Shown here in pieces: positions 36,482-44,976 of a stretch of DNA of 64,000 nt (position 1 is its first letter; every line of letters begins with the position of its first letter). This DNA is from Bacteroidales bacterium (GTDB lineage Bacteria > Bacteroidota > Bacteroidia > Bacteroidales > Paludibacteraceae). Made by a program: the position numbers and the translations under genes. The notes beneath the pieces were generated by a model. The model was given only the letters and a program-made list of their open reading frames with translations. It searched no databases and was not told where the DNA came from. The stretch is taken from NCBI GenBank assembly GCA_022784645.1, contig JALFZG010000045.1, positions 1-64,000 of the forward strand. The letters are read 5' to 3'.

Positions 36482-38146
36482 TCACTCGACATTCGGGTTA
36501 TAAGTTGATTCACTCGACGGAACTTGGAAGGTATATTTCGGATCAGTTGGCTGCACCTTAGAACCCGCATCGCTGGCGTGATTACCACCACGAGTTTTCT
36601 CAACACCAAGACGACGGAAAGTCTGCAATGCATAGCCCTCGCCCCACATCTCAATACGCCAGTTATCGTAGATAGTTTCAAGGAGATTGTTGTGGTTCAA
36701 GCCCGACTTAAAGGAAGCATACGCAGCAGTAGCCGCAGCATCATTCGGCTTCACGCGCTCATCGGTAATAGCCGTCAGGTAATTGATGGCTAGAGCATCA
36801 TTGCCCAAGCGATACTGTGCTTCAGCAGCAATCAGGTACATAGCTTCAATACGCATGAACACGTTGTCTGACAGCCATTCGCGGTCGATATCGTCTTGCT
36901 TGGTAGAAGTAGGACATTTCGCCGAGAAGAACTTACCATCAGGGCAAAGCGGGAAATTCTTATCTTCCTTTGAGCGGAACCAATTCACGCGGTTGTCCCA
37001 AGGATATTTGCCTACGATAACTTCGTTGTATAGAATCTCATCAATCACCTTGGTGTCGCCAGCCCAAGCGTAAGAATAGGAGTGGATATCCACCTGACCA
37101 AACCAGCTTCCTAAGCCACTGGCCGTCTCAACAGTTACATCCTGCCCCCACATCCATGACGAATGTGAGAGATCGTTGAATCCGGTGGTGAGCAACTCGC
37201 GGCTCTGGAGCATCTGATATTGTCCACTGGTGATTACCTCATCTGCGAGCTGAGCAGCGCGCGTATAGGCGTTCTTATTCACCTCGCTGTCAATACGATC
37301 AGAATTAGCGCTATTCAAATATGAATAAGCCAAGATTCCACGAGCAACACTGCCATCAATACGCAGTTTTGTCTCGCGCATCAGATATTCATCGAACGCA
37401 TCAAAATATGCAATAGCAGTCTCAAGATCAGAATGCGCTTGTGTGCTTACTTCTACGCAGGTAGCCAGCGGCTGAGGACTATCGAGATTGTCTTCCGTAT
37501 AGATTGGTACAAACTTAATCTCCGATGCGGTCTCACCCATCTGCTTAGGTGTAGGGAAATAAAGCTGAGCGAGGTTTGCATAGAGGTAACCACGAAGTGC
37601 CATCAACTGAGCATAATAGCCCAAAACATCCACTTCATTCTGCGTTAGAGCAATGGTATCACCGTCTTCTGCCTTATAGGTAAAGTCGCCATTCTTGTCC
37701 TCCTTAAGACTACCATCTTGCGGGAGTCCGTGCTCAGCAACACGTGCAACAATATCCGACTGCGTCTTAACAAGCGCAACCGTCTTGTTGATATTGCGGA
37801 GCATCAGATAATATTGACTCCATACATATCCCGTACGACCGGTAGAGGTCATACCCTGCTCATCGGAATAGAACCAACCATACGAATAACTCGTAAGCGC
37901 CATATCGCCTGAGAGAAGGTCAGTATAGAGATCGATGGAGCGCTTTCCGAACTGATCATGGTCACTAAACTCGTAGAGAAGCGAATAGATACCGCGAACC
38001 GAACCCTCTACGGTATTATCAAGCTGCTCATATTGGTTCTGAAGAATCGTATTGCCCTGCGGGTCACGATCCAAGAAGCTGGAAGCACAAGAACTCAAAG
38101 CAATGGCAGCTGCTGAGAGAACCAAAATATTCAATTTATTCTTCAT
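36482..38146 (-). CDS. SusD/RagB family nutrient-binding outer-membrane lipoprotein
   Basis: 554 aa. The lipobox is LSSC (Cys19), followed by ASSFLDRDPQGN, the usual SusD opening. The tetratricopeptide-like helical body includes YDNWRIEMWGEGYALQTFRRLGVEK, matching the conserved C-terminal SusD segment (RxxELxxEGxRxxDLxR). RMEAMYLIAAEAQYRLGN (here with I after R) is the standard LIxAEAxxR motif. It caps the SusC barrel and holds ligand on the surface. It starts 18 nt downstream of susC. Confidence 0.95.
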   Translation of the reverse strand: MKNKLNILVLSAAAIALSSCASSFLDRDPQGNTILQNQYEQLDNTVEGSVRGIYSLLYEFSDHDQFGKRSIDLYTDLLSGDMALTSYSYGWFYSDEQGMTSTGRTGYVWSQYYLMLRNINKTVALVKTQSDIVARVAEHGLPQDGSLKEDKNGDFTYKAEDGDTIALTQNEVDVLGYYAQLMALRGYLYANLAQLYFPTPKQMGETASEIKFVPIYTEDNLDSPQPLATCVEVSTQAHSDLETAIAYFDAFDEYLMRETKLRIDGSVARGILAYSYLNSANSDRIDSEVNKNAYTRAAQLADEVITSGQYQMLQSRELLTTGFNDLSHSSWMWGQDVTVETASGLGSWFGQVDIHSYSYAWAGDTKVIDEILYNEVIVGKYPWDNRVNWFRSKEDKNFPLCPDGKFFSAKCPTSTKQDDIDREWLSDNVFMRIEAMYLIAAEAQYRLGNDALAINYLTAITDERVKPNDAAATAAYASFKSGLNHNNLLETIYDNWRIEMWGEGYALQTFRRLGVEKTRGGNHASDAGSKVQPTDPKYTFQVPSSESTYNPNVE

Positions 38147-38164
38147 AATACTTGTCTCCTTGTT

Positions 38165-41100
38165 TTAGAATTGGAACTTAATACCGCCCATGATGGTAGA
38201 GAGCGGGGTATATTGATACGAATCCGACGAACCGGTGTAGCTCGACATCGGGTTGTAGCCCTTACGAGCCGAAGCAACAGCGAGGTTGTCAGCCGACAAA
38301 TAGAGGCTGAGAGACTTCATCTTGATCTTCTCAATAAGCTTCTTGGGGAAGCTGTATCCAAGGCGGATATTATTGAGAGAGAGGAACGTGTTAGAGGTCA
38401 AGAAGCGGGTAGAACCCATATTGGCATAGAGATCAGCACCATTCGACAGACGTGGCACGGTAGCACTGGCCTTCTGCTCAGGCGTCATCAACTCATTCCA
38501 TGCACCACGCATATCCACGTGCCAGTTAGATTTACCAATCTTATCCGAGCTCATGAGCGATGCATAGGTATTGTCGTAACCATAACCGCCAAATCCATAC
38601 GAGCAGGTTACATCGAGCGTTACACCATATACGTTCAGGTTGAAGCCAAAACCACCTGCGAAATCAGGAATAGCCGATTTGCCAATATAGTCAGCACCTG
38701 CGTAAGCCGATTCACGACCACTTACAATCTGTGTTTTGATATCAGCCGTCTCTTTGAAGCGCTCGCGATATTCATATACGTTGCTGATGTAGTTATCACC
38801 CGTGCGACCATTGAGCTGAAGCACGTTAGCCGAACTGGAGGTACCGAAGTTTCCGAGGTTAGCATCATAATATGCTACATACTGAGCCTGACCCGTTTCT
38901 GGATCAACGCCTGCATACTCGGTCATCAGATACTCATATGGGCTATGACCTACTGCAAGGCTACCGCTCATAATCATCTCCGTTTCCGTTTCGATAAAAT
39001 TCGGCAAACTGAGCACTTTGTTAGCATAGTGGCTACCATTGAGGCGGATATCGAGCTGTACGTTGCGTTCGTTGACTGCATGGATATTCAGCTGAATCTC
39101 AACACCTTGGTTCGACATCGATCCACCATTTATATAGTAGTAACTATAGCCGAGCGATGGATTAACGAAGCGTGGCATCAACATATCATCGGTATATTTA
39201 TAGAAATAGTCGAGCTCCATATCCACGTATTTATCAAACGTGAGTTCAAGACCGAGGTCCACTTGCTGCGAGCGCTCCCAAGTCAAGTCAGGATTGCCCT
39301 TACCAGCCCAAATATAACCTACGTTACCATCAACGTTGTCGATTGCATAGCGGTCAGCATAAAGGTACGAAGAAATACCTTGGTTACCAAGTACACCCCA
39401 TGAGAGGCGGAGCTTACCATTCTTGAGCCAATCAACGTTGTTCTTAATGAAACCTTCATCGGTAAACATCCACATGGCACCAACCGAGCCAAAATGACCC
39501 CAACGATGACCCTTGGCAAAACGCGATGAACCGTCTGCACGATAGTTAGCAGAGATACCATACTTCTCGTTGTAGATATACGAAGCAGTAGCCAAATACG
39601 ACTCAATAGCATATGAGTTGGTGTAAGAGGTTACACCCGACATCTGAACGGCATTACCAAGTTCCAATACGGCATCACCTTTGGTGTCAGCAATGTAGTT
39701 CTTAGCGCCATACATCACGCTGCTCTTGGTCAGCAAGGTCTCGTGACCGGCAAGTATGCGGATGGAGTGATCACCGATGAGCTTGTTGTATTCAAGGAGC
39801 TCATTTGCCATGAAGCTCAGATAATTCTGCTGCGTCTTGTTGATACGTCCAATACCAGCAGCATCACCATAGAAGGAGTTGGTAAACTCAGAGTTAAGCA
39901 AGCTTACGTATTGTACACCGGCATTTACGGTGAGCTTCAGGTCCTTATAGAATTTCACCTCAAGCATACCGCTCGACGTCAACTGATGCTGAACGGTATT
40001 ATCGCGGTCGTAACGGAGCGAACCAGCGGGGTTAATACCTGCACCAAACGCACGGCCACCACCCTCATGCATACCATAGTCATACATATACGCACCCGTT
40101 TTGGGATCCATCTTGATTGAACCATCTTCGTTGTATTCATATACTGGGAAGATTGCAGGAATGGAGTTCACGTAATTGAAACCATTGTTCATATTATCCC
40201 CCTGACCTACAGCATTCATAGTAGAATACGAGTACGCCATATTCAGGTTACCCTTAAGCCATTTTTTAGCCTGATGATCCACGTTTGCACGAACGGTGAA
40301 GCGGTCGTAGTCAGACCCAATATAATAACCTTCGTCGCGCAAGTAACCAAACGAAGTAAAGTAGGTTGTCTTCTCCGAACCACCGGAAATACGAGCCGTA
40401 GCATCCACCTTCTGACCCACCTTAAAGATAGCGTGAGACCACGATTCCATATTCTCCATACCGGGCTTAAAGTTAATAGTGTTATCGAACTTACCATCAT
40501 TGCCTATAAGCTCAGCACCGGATGCCTGCCAAAGATTATAGATTTCTGGCAGACCTTTGCTGGAATAAAGCGTATTGTTAACAGCTTTAAGAAGCTGTGC
40601 CTGCATGTTATCAGGATACGAACCCTTCATGCTGTTGTAGATACCCATCCAACCCATTTCAAGGTATTCTCTCGGATCGGTAACGACATCGTAGAGCGGG
40701 AGCAAACGCATGTTTGCACCATACTTCACGTCAATATCAATCTTGCCCTCTTCACCAGAGGTACCTTTCTTCGTAGTAATGAGGATGACGCCATTTGCAC
40801 CACGCGAACCGTAAAGCGAAGTAGCGGTTGCGTCTTTAAGAATGGTCGTTGAAGCGATGTCACCCGGATCAATAGCCGAGATATCACCATCATAGGGGAT
40901 ACCATCCACTACATAAAGCGGACTCGTACTGGAATAAATTGAACCGATACCACGAACACGAATAGAAGCGTTGGTACCCGGCTGACCAGAGGTCGTAACA
41001 ACCTGTACACCTGCTACCTCACCAGCAAGCGCCTTAGAAATTTCCGACGGACTTTTCTTTTCGATGGTTTCCGAATCAACTGCAGTAGCACTACCTACAT

Positions 41101-41437
41101 ACGAGCCTTTGGACACATTACCGTAACCGGTAACCACCACATCTTGAAGCACCTCTGTGTTCTCATGGAGCACCACGCGAACATTCGCCTTAACGGGTAC
41201 TTCCTCAGGCTTCTTACCAATGTAGGTAACGATAATCGTTTTTTGATTATCCGGGACGGAAATCGTAAAGAGGCCATCGTAGTCAGTAATTGTACCCTTG
41301 TCAGTACCGGGAACTTGAACGGTAGCACCAACCACTGGCTCACCGCTCTCATCCACTACAACGCCGTTAACCTGCTTGTCTGCCATAGCAAATAAGGCTA
41401 TGGTACAGAATGCGAGCAATGTAAAAAGCTTTTTCAT
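38165..41437 (-). CDS. SusC/RagA family TonB-linked outer-membrane transporter
   Basis: 1090 aa with a signal peptide (1-19). An N-terminal carboxypeptidase-like regulatory domain (VNGVVVDESGEPVVGATVQV, then ITDYDGLFTISV) precedes the TonB box and the plug domain, which has VRGIGSIYSSTSPLYVVDGIPY and TILKDATATSLYGSRGANGVILITTKKG, the hallmark SusC sequence. A long 22-strand barrel ends MGGIKFQF with the terminal Phe needed for barrel assembly. With SusD it imports oligomers across the outer membrane. The nearness of two secreted proteases makes peptides (as for RagAB) a plausible substrate, but no glycoside hydrolase or protease lies inside the operon itself. Confidence 0.97.
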   Translation of the reverse strand: MKKLFTLLAFCTIALFAMADKQVNGVVVDESGEPVVGATVQVPGTDKGTITDYDGLFTISVPDNQKTIIVTYIGKKPEEVPVKANVRVVLHENTEVLQDVVVTGYGNVSKGSYVGSATAVDSETIEKKSPSEISKALAGEVAGVQVVTTSGQPGTNASIRVRGIGSIYSSTSPLYVVDGIPYDGDISAIDPGDIASTTILKDATATSLYGSRGANGVILITTKKGTSGEEGKIDIDVKYGANMRLLPLYDVVTDPREYLEMGWMGIYNSMKGSYPDNMQAQLLKAVNNTLYSSKGLPEIYNLWQASGAELIGNDGKFDNTINFKPGMENMESWSHAIFKVGQKVDATARISGGSEKTTYFTSFGYLRDEGYYIGSDYDRFTVRANVDHQAKKWLKGNLNMAYSYSTMNAVGQGDNMNNGFNYVNSIPAIFPVYEYNEDGSIKMDPKTGAYMYDYGMHEGGGRAFGAGINPAGSLRYDRDNTVQHQLTSSGMLEVKFYKDLKLTVNAGVQYVSLLNSEFTNSFYGDAAGIGRINKTQQNYLSFMANELLEYNKLIGDHSIRILAGHETLLTKSSVMYGAKNYIADTKGDAVLELGNAVQMSGVTSYTNSYAIESYLATASYIYNEKYGISANYRADGSSRFAKGHRWGHFGSVGAMWMFTDEGFIKNNVDWLKNGKLRLSWGVLGNQGISSYLYADRYAIDNVDGNVGYIWAGKGNPDLTWERSQQVDLGLELTFDKYVDMELDYFYKYTDDMLMPRFVNPSLGYSYYYINGGSMSNQGVEIQLNIHAVNERNVQLDIRLNGSHYANKVLSLPNFIETETEMIMSGSLAVGHSPYEYLMTEYAGVDPETGQAQYVAYYDANLGNFGTSSSANVLQLNGRTGDNYISNVYEYRERFKETADIKTQIVSGRESAYAGADYIGKSAIPDFAGGFGFNLNVYGVTLDVTCSYGFGGYGYDNTYASLMSSDKIGKSNWHVDMRGAWNELMTPEQKASATVPRLSNGADLYANMGSTRFLTSNTFLSLNNIRLGYSFPKKLIEKIKMKSLSLYLSADNLAVASARKGYNPMSSYTGSSDSYQYTPLSTIMGGIKFQF

Positions 41438-41694
41438 AAATGAATAGTTATTTGTGTTTATTAATTAATACATTTTTGTATATCCCCGAGCAAGGAAACG
41501 GCGCATAAGAGGCCCGGGTTATACGTTGTTTCTTGGCATTAGTTTTATGGCGTCAGTATATCGCGCATCGTACGCGTGTGCGCTTTTTTTTAACGTCACA
41601 CACGGCTGCCTCACCTTGTGTTTTATGGGGTCAGACAGTCGGAGCGCGCACCTCAAATATGCACAAAAAGAGCAACAATGAGGCATTTTCGCTG

Positions 41695-41726
41695 CAAAGT
41701 TATAAAAAAATTCTTATACGCGCAAG
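41695..41726 (-). promoter_or_regulatory. Promoter of the SusC/SusD operon
   Basis: Minus strand: CTTG (41723-41726), 20 bp, TAACTTTG (41695-41702). The -7 box is a full match and the -33 box matches in three of four bases. The transcript would have an unusually long leader of about 250 nt before the susC ATG, with a twice-repeated GTTTTATGGSGTCA motif (plus-strand reading, near 41543 and 41620). Confidence 0.7.
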
Positions 41727-41830
41727 CATTTTGCTATAAAATTACGCAAAAAAGTAACTTTTTGTAAATTTTATTGCATAATTGCATAATTAATCATAAT
41801 ATTTTCTGAATTATTCACCCAGATTGCATA

Positions 41831-41870
41831 AAAGCAGATTATTAGTGTCTACTTTATTTAGGAAAGACAT
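41831..41870. repeat. Direct repeat copy A (aagcagatt...tctacttt)
   Basis: This 40-bp segment matches 42404-42443 at roughly 33 positions. Shared blocks are AAGCAGATT, TTAG, TCTACTTT and AGGA followed by AAGACA. Each copy folds into a short hairpin (AGCAGAT / TCTACT) followed on the plus strand by T-rich sequence. Confidence 0.7.
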
Positions 41871-41950
41871 ATTACAGCTAAATTAACGTTAACAAGTTAA
41901 CATTGGATTATCCTATCCTATGGGTGGGAATAGAGTGGAAGCTTTTGAGG

Positions 41951-42008
41951 GAAATTTGCGTTTCCTCGAGGAGGCAGCAATTGTTACCTCCTCGTGGTAG
42001 CAAATTTC
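41951..42008. repeat. 58-nt two-part hairpin
   Basis: The outer arms gaaatttgc (41951-41959) and gcaaatttc (42000-42008) are perfectly complementary. Inside them cgaggagg and cctcctcg form a second perfect 8-bp stem around caatt. No T-run follows on either strand, so this is not a simple terminator. Confidence 0.8.
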
Positions 42009-42102
42009 GGGTTGTGATGGCTCGTTGTCAAAATCTATAGTAAAAGCCAGCAGAAAGTGTTAACTGTTAACGCGTAACTGCGTTTGTTTTTGCATTTTTT
42101 CT

Positions 42103-42163
42103 GGCTTTACTTACGATAGGCTTTGGTCAAAGGTTACGACTCGGGCGAATCGTAAGTTAAGCC
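42103..42163. repeat. 15-bp inverted repeat (long hairpin)
   Basis: ggctttacttacgat (42103-42117) and atcgtaagttaagcc (42149-42163) are complementary in 14 of 15 positions. Flanking T6 on the left and A7 on the right can extend the stem. Confidence 0.8.
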
Positions 42164-42241
42164 TAAAAAAAGGATAAGTGTATCTTAGCAAATCATCCAA
42201 AGAGCAGAACCCTCAGCGTATCGTACAAGAGTGGCCGATGG

Positions 42242-42271
42242 GCGTAACGTAACGCGATGTTACGCAAAAAA
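42242..42271 (+). repeat. 30-bp inverted repeat, left arm
   Basis: It begins GCGTAACGTAACGCGATG and ends in TTACGC plus six A. It is the exact reverse complement of 42749-42778. The core is itself partly palindromic (GCGTAAC / GTTACGC). Confidence 0.9.
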
Positions 42272-42403
42272 CGCAATACCCTACACATAATAGTCGCTAT
42301 CACGGGCTTGGGGAGCCACTTGTGCGGCACTCATCGAGCTTGTTTCGTACTCCTTAATAATCATTAATCACTCTTGCGTAAGTAAAGTAGCCTCTTTCTT
42401 ATA

Positions 42404-42443
42404 TAAGCAGATTTTTAGAATCTACTTTTTTCAGGATAAGACA
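42404..42443. repeat. Direct repeat copy B
   Basis: Second copy of the repeat at 41831-41870, 573 bp away in the same orientation. Here the hairpin (AGCAGATT / AATCTACT) is followed on the plus strand by six T, so this copy could terminate plus-strand transcription. Confidence 0.7.
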
Positions 42444-42480
42444 AAAAAAATGGGTACTATTATTGCGATGCTTTGTACTT

Positions 42481-42535
42481 CCCATAGAGCCCAATGCCTC
42501 CTCAATGCCTCCTCAATGAGTCCTCATCGCGTTTG
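42481..42535. repeat. 11-bp tandem array (caatgcctcct)
   Basis: Consecutive 11-mers: cccatagagcc, CAATGCCTCCT, CAATGCCTCCT, CAATGAGTCCT, CATCGCGTTTG. Two units are identical and one nearly so; flanking units keep the phase. Confidence 0.8.
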
Positions 42536-42681
42536 TGTGTCCATCGCTGACGAATGTGAGTGCAAAGGTACTGCTTTTTAACCCTTTCTTAGAGGCCCTG
42601 AAAACGGAAAATTTTGGACGTTACGGGGTAACTGTTAACACCTACAAGGCAAATCGCTTGTATTACACGAGTATTTGTGTA

Positions 42682-42736
42682 CGATGGTAATGCGATGGTA
42701 ATGCGATGGTAATGCGATAGTAGTACGCTAAATGTT
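42682..42736. repeat. 11-bp tandem array (cgatggtaatg)
   Basis: Three identical 11-mers CGATGGTAATG, then CGATAGTAGTA and CGCTAAATGTT in the same phase. It ends 12 bp before the right arm of the 30-bp inverted repeat. Confidence 0.87.
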
Positions 42737-42748
42737 TGGACTATTATA

Positions 42749-42778
42749 TTTTTTGCGTAACATCGCGTTACGTTACGC
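42749..42778 (-). repeat. 30-bp inverted repeat, right arm
   Basis: Exact reverse complement of 42242-42271. Both arms are followed on the plus strand by the same tail (TTACGC, six or seven A, CGCAAT), so the two sites also share a direct component. Confidence 0.9.
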
Positions 42779-42896
42779 AAAAAAACGCAATTGTCTTTTC
42801 CTGAAAACATAGACATTAAAATTTTGCTCTAACCCAAAACTACCGATTTGTAGTGAAATTTGCATTTTCTTCCTTAAGGTGGGTAACAAGCAATGA

Positions 42897-44150
42897 TTAG
42901 CAATATTGCAAGCAGTATCGATTGGCAGGAGCAAACACCTCAGCAGCCACTTTTTGGAGGTCAGCAGGATTGAGTTTGGCAATATGCGTCATCGTCTCTT
43001 CCCACTGAGCCGCCTTATTGCAATAGAGCATCATCTTCGCCATCGACAAGGCATTGTTTTCTCTATTTTCGGCTGATATGGCAAGTTGCCCACGCAGTTG
43101 TCTTTTGGCTCTACGCAGAAAGGCCTCCGAAAAAGGCTTCTCCATCAGTTGGTCGAGTTGTCTATTCACGAGCGAAAGGCATCGTTCTCTATCAGCAGGA
43201 TCGCAAGCAAAATAGACCGACCAATAACCTGTATCCGATAAGGGTGTATAAATCGACTCAACCGTATAGACGAGTCCTTTTTGCTCGCGCAACTCCATAT
43301 TCAGGAGCGAATTCATCGCTCCTCCACCTAGTATATTATTAAGGAGATAAAGTCCTAACTGCCGCTCATGCGCAATTGGATAAGCGCGACCACCGAGCAT
43401 CACATGAGCCTGATGCGTATGTTTGCGGAAACAGCGTGGTATCGTTGCATCCGGGAAGGTATCGGGAAACGTTCTGGAGGTAGGTACAGCAGCAGAGTCC
43501 GTTCTGGAGAGCGCTTGTTTTTCTACGTATTTTTCCGTTTCCGCAACAAATTTGTCAAACGATTGAGACGATTCCGCAAATACCACCATTCTATCAGGCC
43601 TATACGTACGGCTCATAAAGCGTTTGGCCCTATCTGCCGAAAAATATCGGAGGGTCTTTTTCGTTCCCAAAATCGGATTTGCAAGCGGGTGGCCATCAAA
43701 TACCATCGCCTCAAAATCATCATAGATAAGCTCGGATGGCGAGTCGTTGTAACTCTCTATCTCGTCGTAGATAACCTGACGTTCCTTATGAATCTCCTCT
43801 TTAGGAAAAACCGGACAGAAAAGCATATCGGCCAGCAGTTCAAGCACCCGAGAAGAATAAGCCACAGGTGCTGCCGCATAATAGGTTGTCTCCTCCTTGG
43901 TGGTATAAGCATTAATCTCGCCACCTATCGTCTCAATCCTATTGATGATTTGGCGTGAACTGCGATGCTCCGTGCCTTTAAACACACAATGCTCCACGAA
44001 ATGGGCCATTCCCAACTCATCTGCGTATTCATCGCGCGTACCCGCACCCACCATGATGCCCCAATAGGCTACAGGCGATACTACCTTACGATATACCAAT
44101 CGGAGACCGGAGGGGAAGGTATGATAATTTGTATTTTCAGCTTGTTTCAT
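42897..44150 (-). CDS. M16 family zinc metalloprotease (insulinase/processing-peptidase-like)
   Basis: 417 aa. The inverted zinc motif HxxEH is HFVEH at residues 50-54. The third ligand Glu lies exactly 76 residues after His54, in VIYDEIESYNDSP (Glu130), the normal spacing of active M16 subunits. The second half (LLNNILGGGAMNSLLNMELREQKGLVYTVES) is the structural M16 domain with the R/Y region that binds substrate. There is no signal peptide, so it is probably cytoplasmic. It is monocistronic, divergent from tRNA-Leu. Close to YmxG/PqqL-type peptidases of Bacteroidetes; substrate unknown. Confidence 0.93.
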   Translation of the reverse strand: MKQAENTNYHTFPSGLRLVYRKVVSPVAYWGIMVGAGTRDEYADELGMAHFVEHCVFKGTEHRSSRQIINRIETIGGEINAYTTKEETTYYAAAPVAYSSRVLELLADMLFCPVFPKEEIHKERQVIYDEIESYNDSPSELIYDDFEAMVFDGHPLANPILGTKKTLRYFSADRAKRFMSRTYRPDRMVVFAESSQSFDKFVAETEKYVEKQALSRTDSAAVPTSRTFPDTFPDATIPRCFRKHTHQAHVMLGGRAYPIAHERQLGLYLLNNILGGGAMNSLLNMELREQKGLVYTVESIYTPLSDTGYWSVYFACDPADRERCLSLVNRQLDQLMEKPFSEAFLRRAKRQLRGQLAISAENRENNALSMAKMMLYCNKAAQWEETMTHIAKLNPADLQKVAAEVFAPANRYCLQYC

Positions 44151-44273
44151 ATTCTTAACGAAGCTTTATTTCGTTACTTTCACCATTTTCTGAAAAAGAA
44201 CACAAGGTAGAGAGTAGAAATAACCTAATATTTTGTAATAAAACTAAAAAAACGTACATTTAGCGGAATAAAA

Positions 44274-44305
44274 TTTGGCTATATCAAAGAAATTTCGTAA
44301 CTTTG
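44274..44305 (+). promoter_or_regulatory. Promoter of tRNA-Leu and the small lipoprotein
   Basis: TTTG (44274-44277), exactly 20 bp, TAACTTTG (44298-44305), then cagcc. It is a full consensus match 22 bp upstream of the mature tRNA. Confidence 0.85.
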
Positions 44306-44327
44306 CAGCCGTTTTTAGAGAACGACT

Positions 44328-44409
44328 GCGGCATTGGCGTAATTGGTAGCCGCGCCAGACTTAGGATCTGGTGAAGTAATTCGTGTAGGTTCGAGTCCTA
44401 TATGCCGCA
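44328..44409 (+). tRNA. tRNA-Leu (anticodon UAG)
   Basis: The acceptor arms gcggcat (44328-44334) and atgccgc (44402-44408) pair perfectly; the discriminator base is A44409. The anticodon stem ccaga / tctgg encloses the loop C-U-UAG-G-A, reading CUA leucine codons. A long variable region (type II tRNA) and T arm gtagg-ttcgagt-cctat follow. CCA is not encoded. Confidence 0.93.
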
Positions 44410-44429
44410 CAAAACAAAGAATTTCCTTG

Positions 44430-44930
44430 ATGAAAAAGTTCACCTTAATATTTTGCGCGCTCGCATGCGTGTGCATGACGAGTTGCTTGAATTGGACTAG
44501 CCAATACACTCCTCAAGTCAACGTAACTGCTTTCATTACTGCCAGTGGTGACACCCTTTGGGGACATTACAACGAAGATACCAAACATTACACGCTTGAC
44601 ACCATCTGCAAAGGCGATACCGCCTTTTTCTTGGTTTATAATCAGAGTTTTGCCAACAATTTGGTTTCCTCCAGCATCACATGGGACACTACCCGACTGA
44701 AAATGTGGACGCAACTAAGCGACTCATTTAAGGTGGCGCTCAGCCCCAGCTCGAACGTGGAAGCACTCCAATTCTATTACAACGAAGGCTATAATCAAAC
44801 GATTATCCCCGTAAATATGGTGCCGCTCAAAGAAGGTAATACGACCATCCGATTCTACGTTTCGTCAGATTCGGAATACAAAGAATCCGATGGCGTAATC
44901 GAAGTCATCGTTAGCGACCAAACGAAGTAA
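44430..44930 (+). CDS. Small lipoprotein of unknown function
   Basis: 166 aa. The open frame extends back into the tRNA, but the ATG at 44430 yields a clean lipoprotein signal MKKFTLIFCALACVCMTSC, with Cys19 in the lipobox. The mature part is beta-rich (QVNVTAFITASGDTLWGHY, then INVxxLKEGNTTIRFYV-like segments), Ig-like in character but not assignable to a family. It starts 20 nt behind tRNA-Leu with no terminator between and probably shares its promoter. It converges on mazG, 46 nt away. Confidence 0.8.
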   Translation: MKKFTLIFCALACVCMTSCLNWTSQYTPQVNVTAFITASGDTLWGHYNEDTKHYTLDTICKGDTAFFLVYNQSFANNLVSSSITWDTTRLKMWTQLSDSFKVALSPSSNVEALQFYYNEGYNQTIIPVNMVPLKEGNTTIRFYVSSDSEYKESDGVIEVIVSDQTK

Positions 44931-44976
44931 ACAGCCTCTTCGTAGTTAATGCTGTCTTCATTTTTGTTAGCAATAA

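Larger units (their letters stand above)
41438..42896. other. 1.4-kb noncoding region between the M16 protease gene and susC
   Basis: No open frame here is credible. The region contains the susC promoter and a long leader, two copies of a 40-bp direct repeat, two large hairpins, a perfect 30-bp inverted-repeat pair, several GTTAAC motifs and two 11-bp tandem arrays. Each is listed separately. I found no features of tmRNA, RNase P RNA or a CRISPR array. Confidence 0.75.

Noticed and set aside
41940-42170. tmRNA, RNase P RNA or SRP RNA gene
   Set aside because: The hairpins are real, but none of the conserved sequence blocks of these RNAs could be found.
41760-42780. Replication origin (AT-rich, many GTTAAC motifs, hairpins)
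   Set aside because: Only one near-match to a DnaA box (ttattcacc) was seen, no clustered boxes, and no dnaA, dnaN or similar neighbours.
44343-44429. Longer N-terminus of the small lipoprotein reading back into the tRNA
   Set aside because: The first 29 codons lie within or just behind tRNA-Leu; the ATG at 44430 begins a complete lipoprotein signal.
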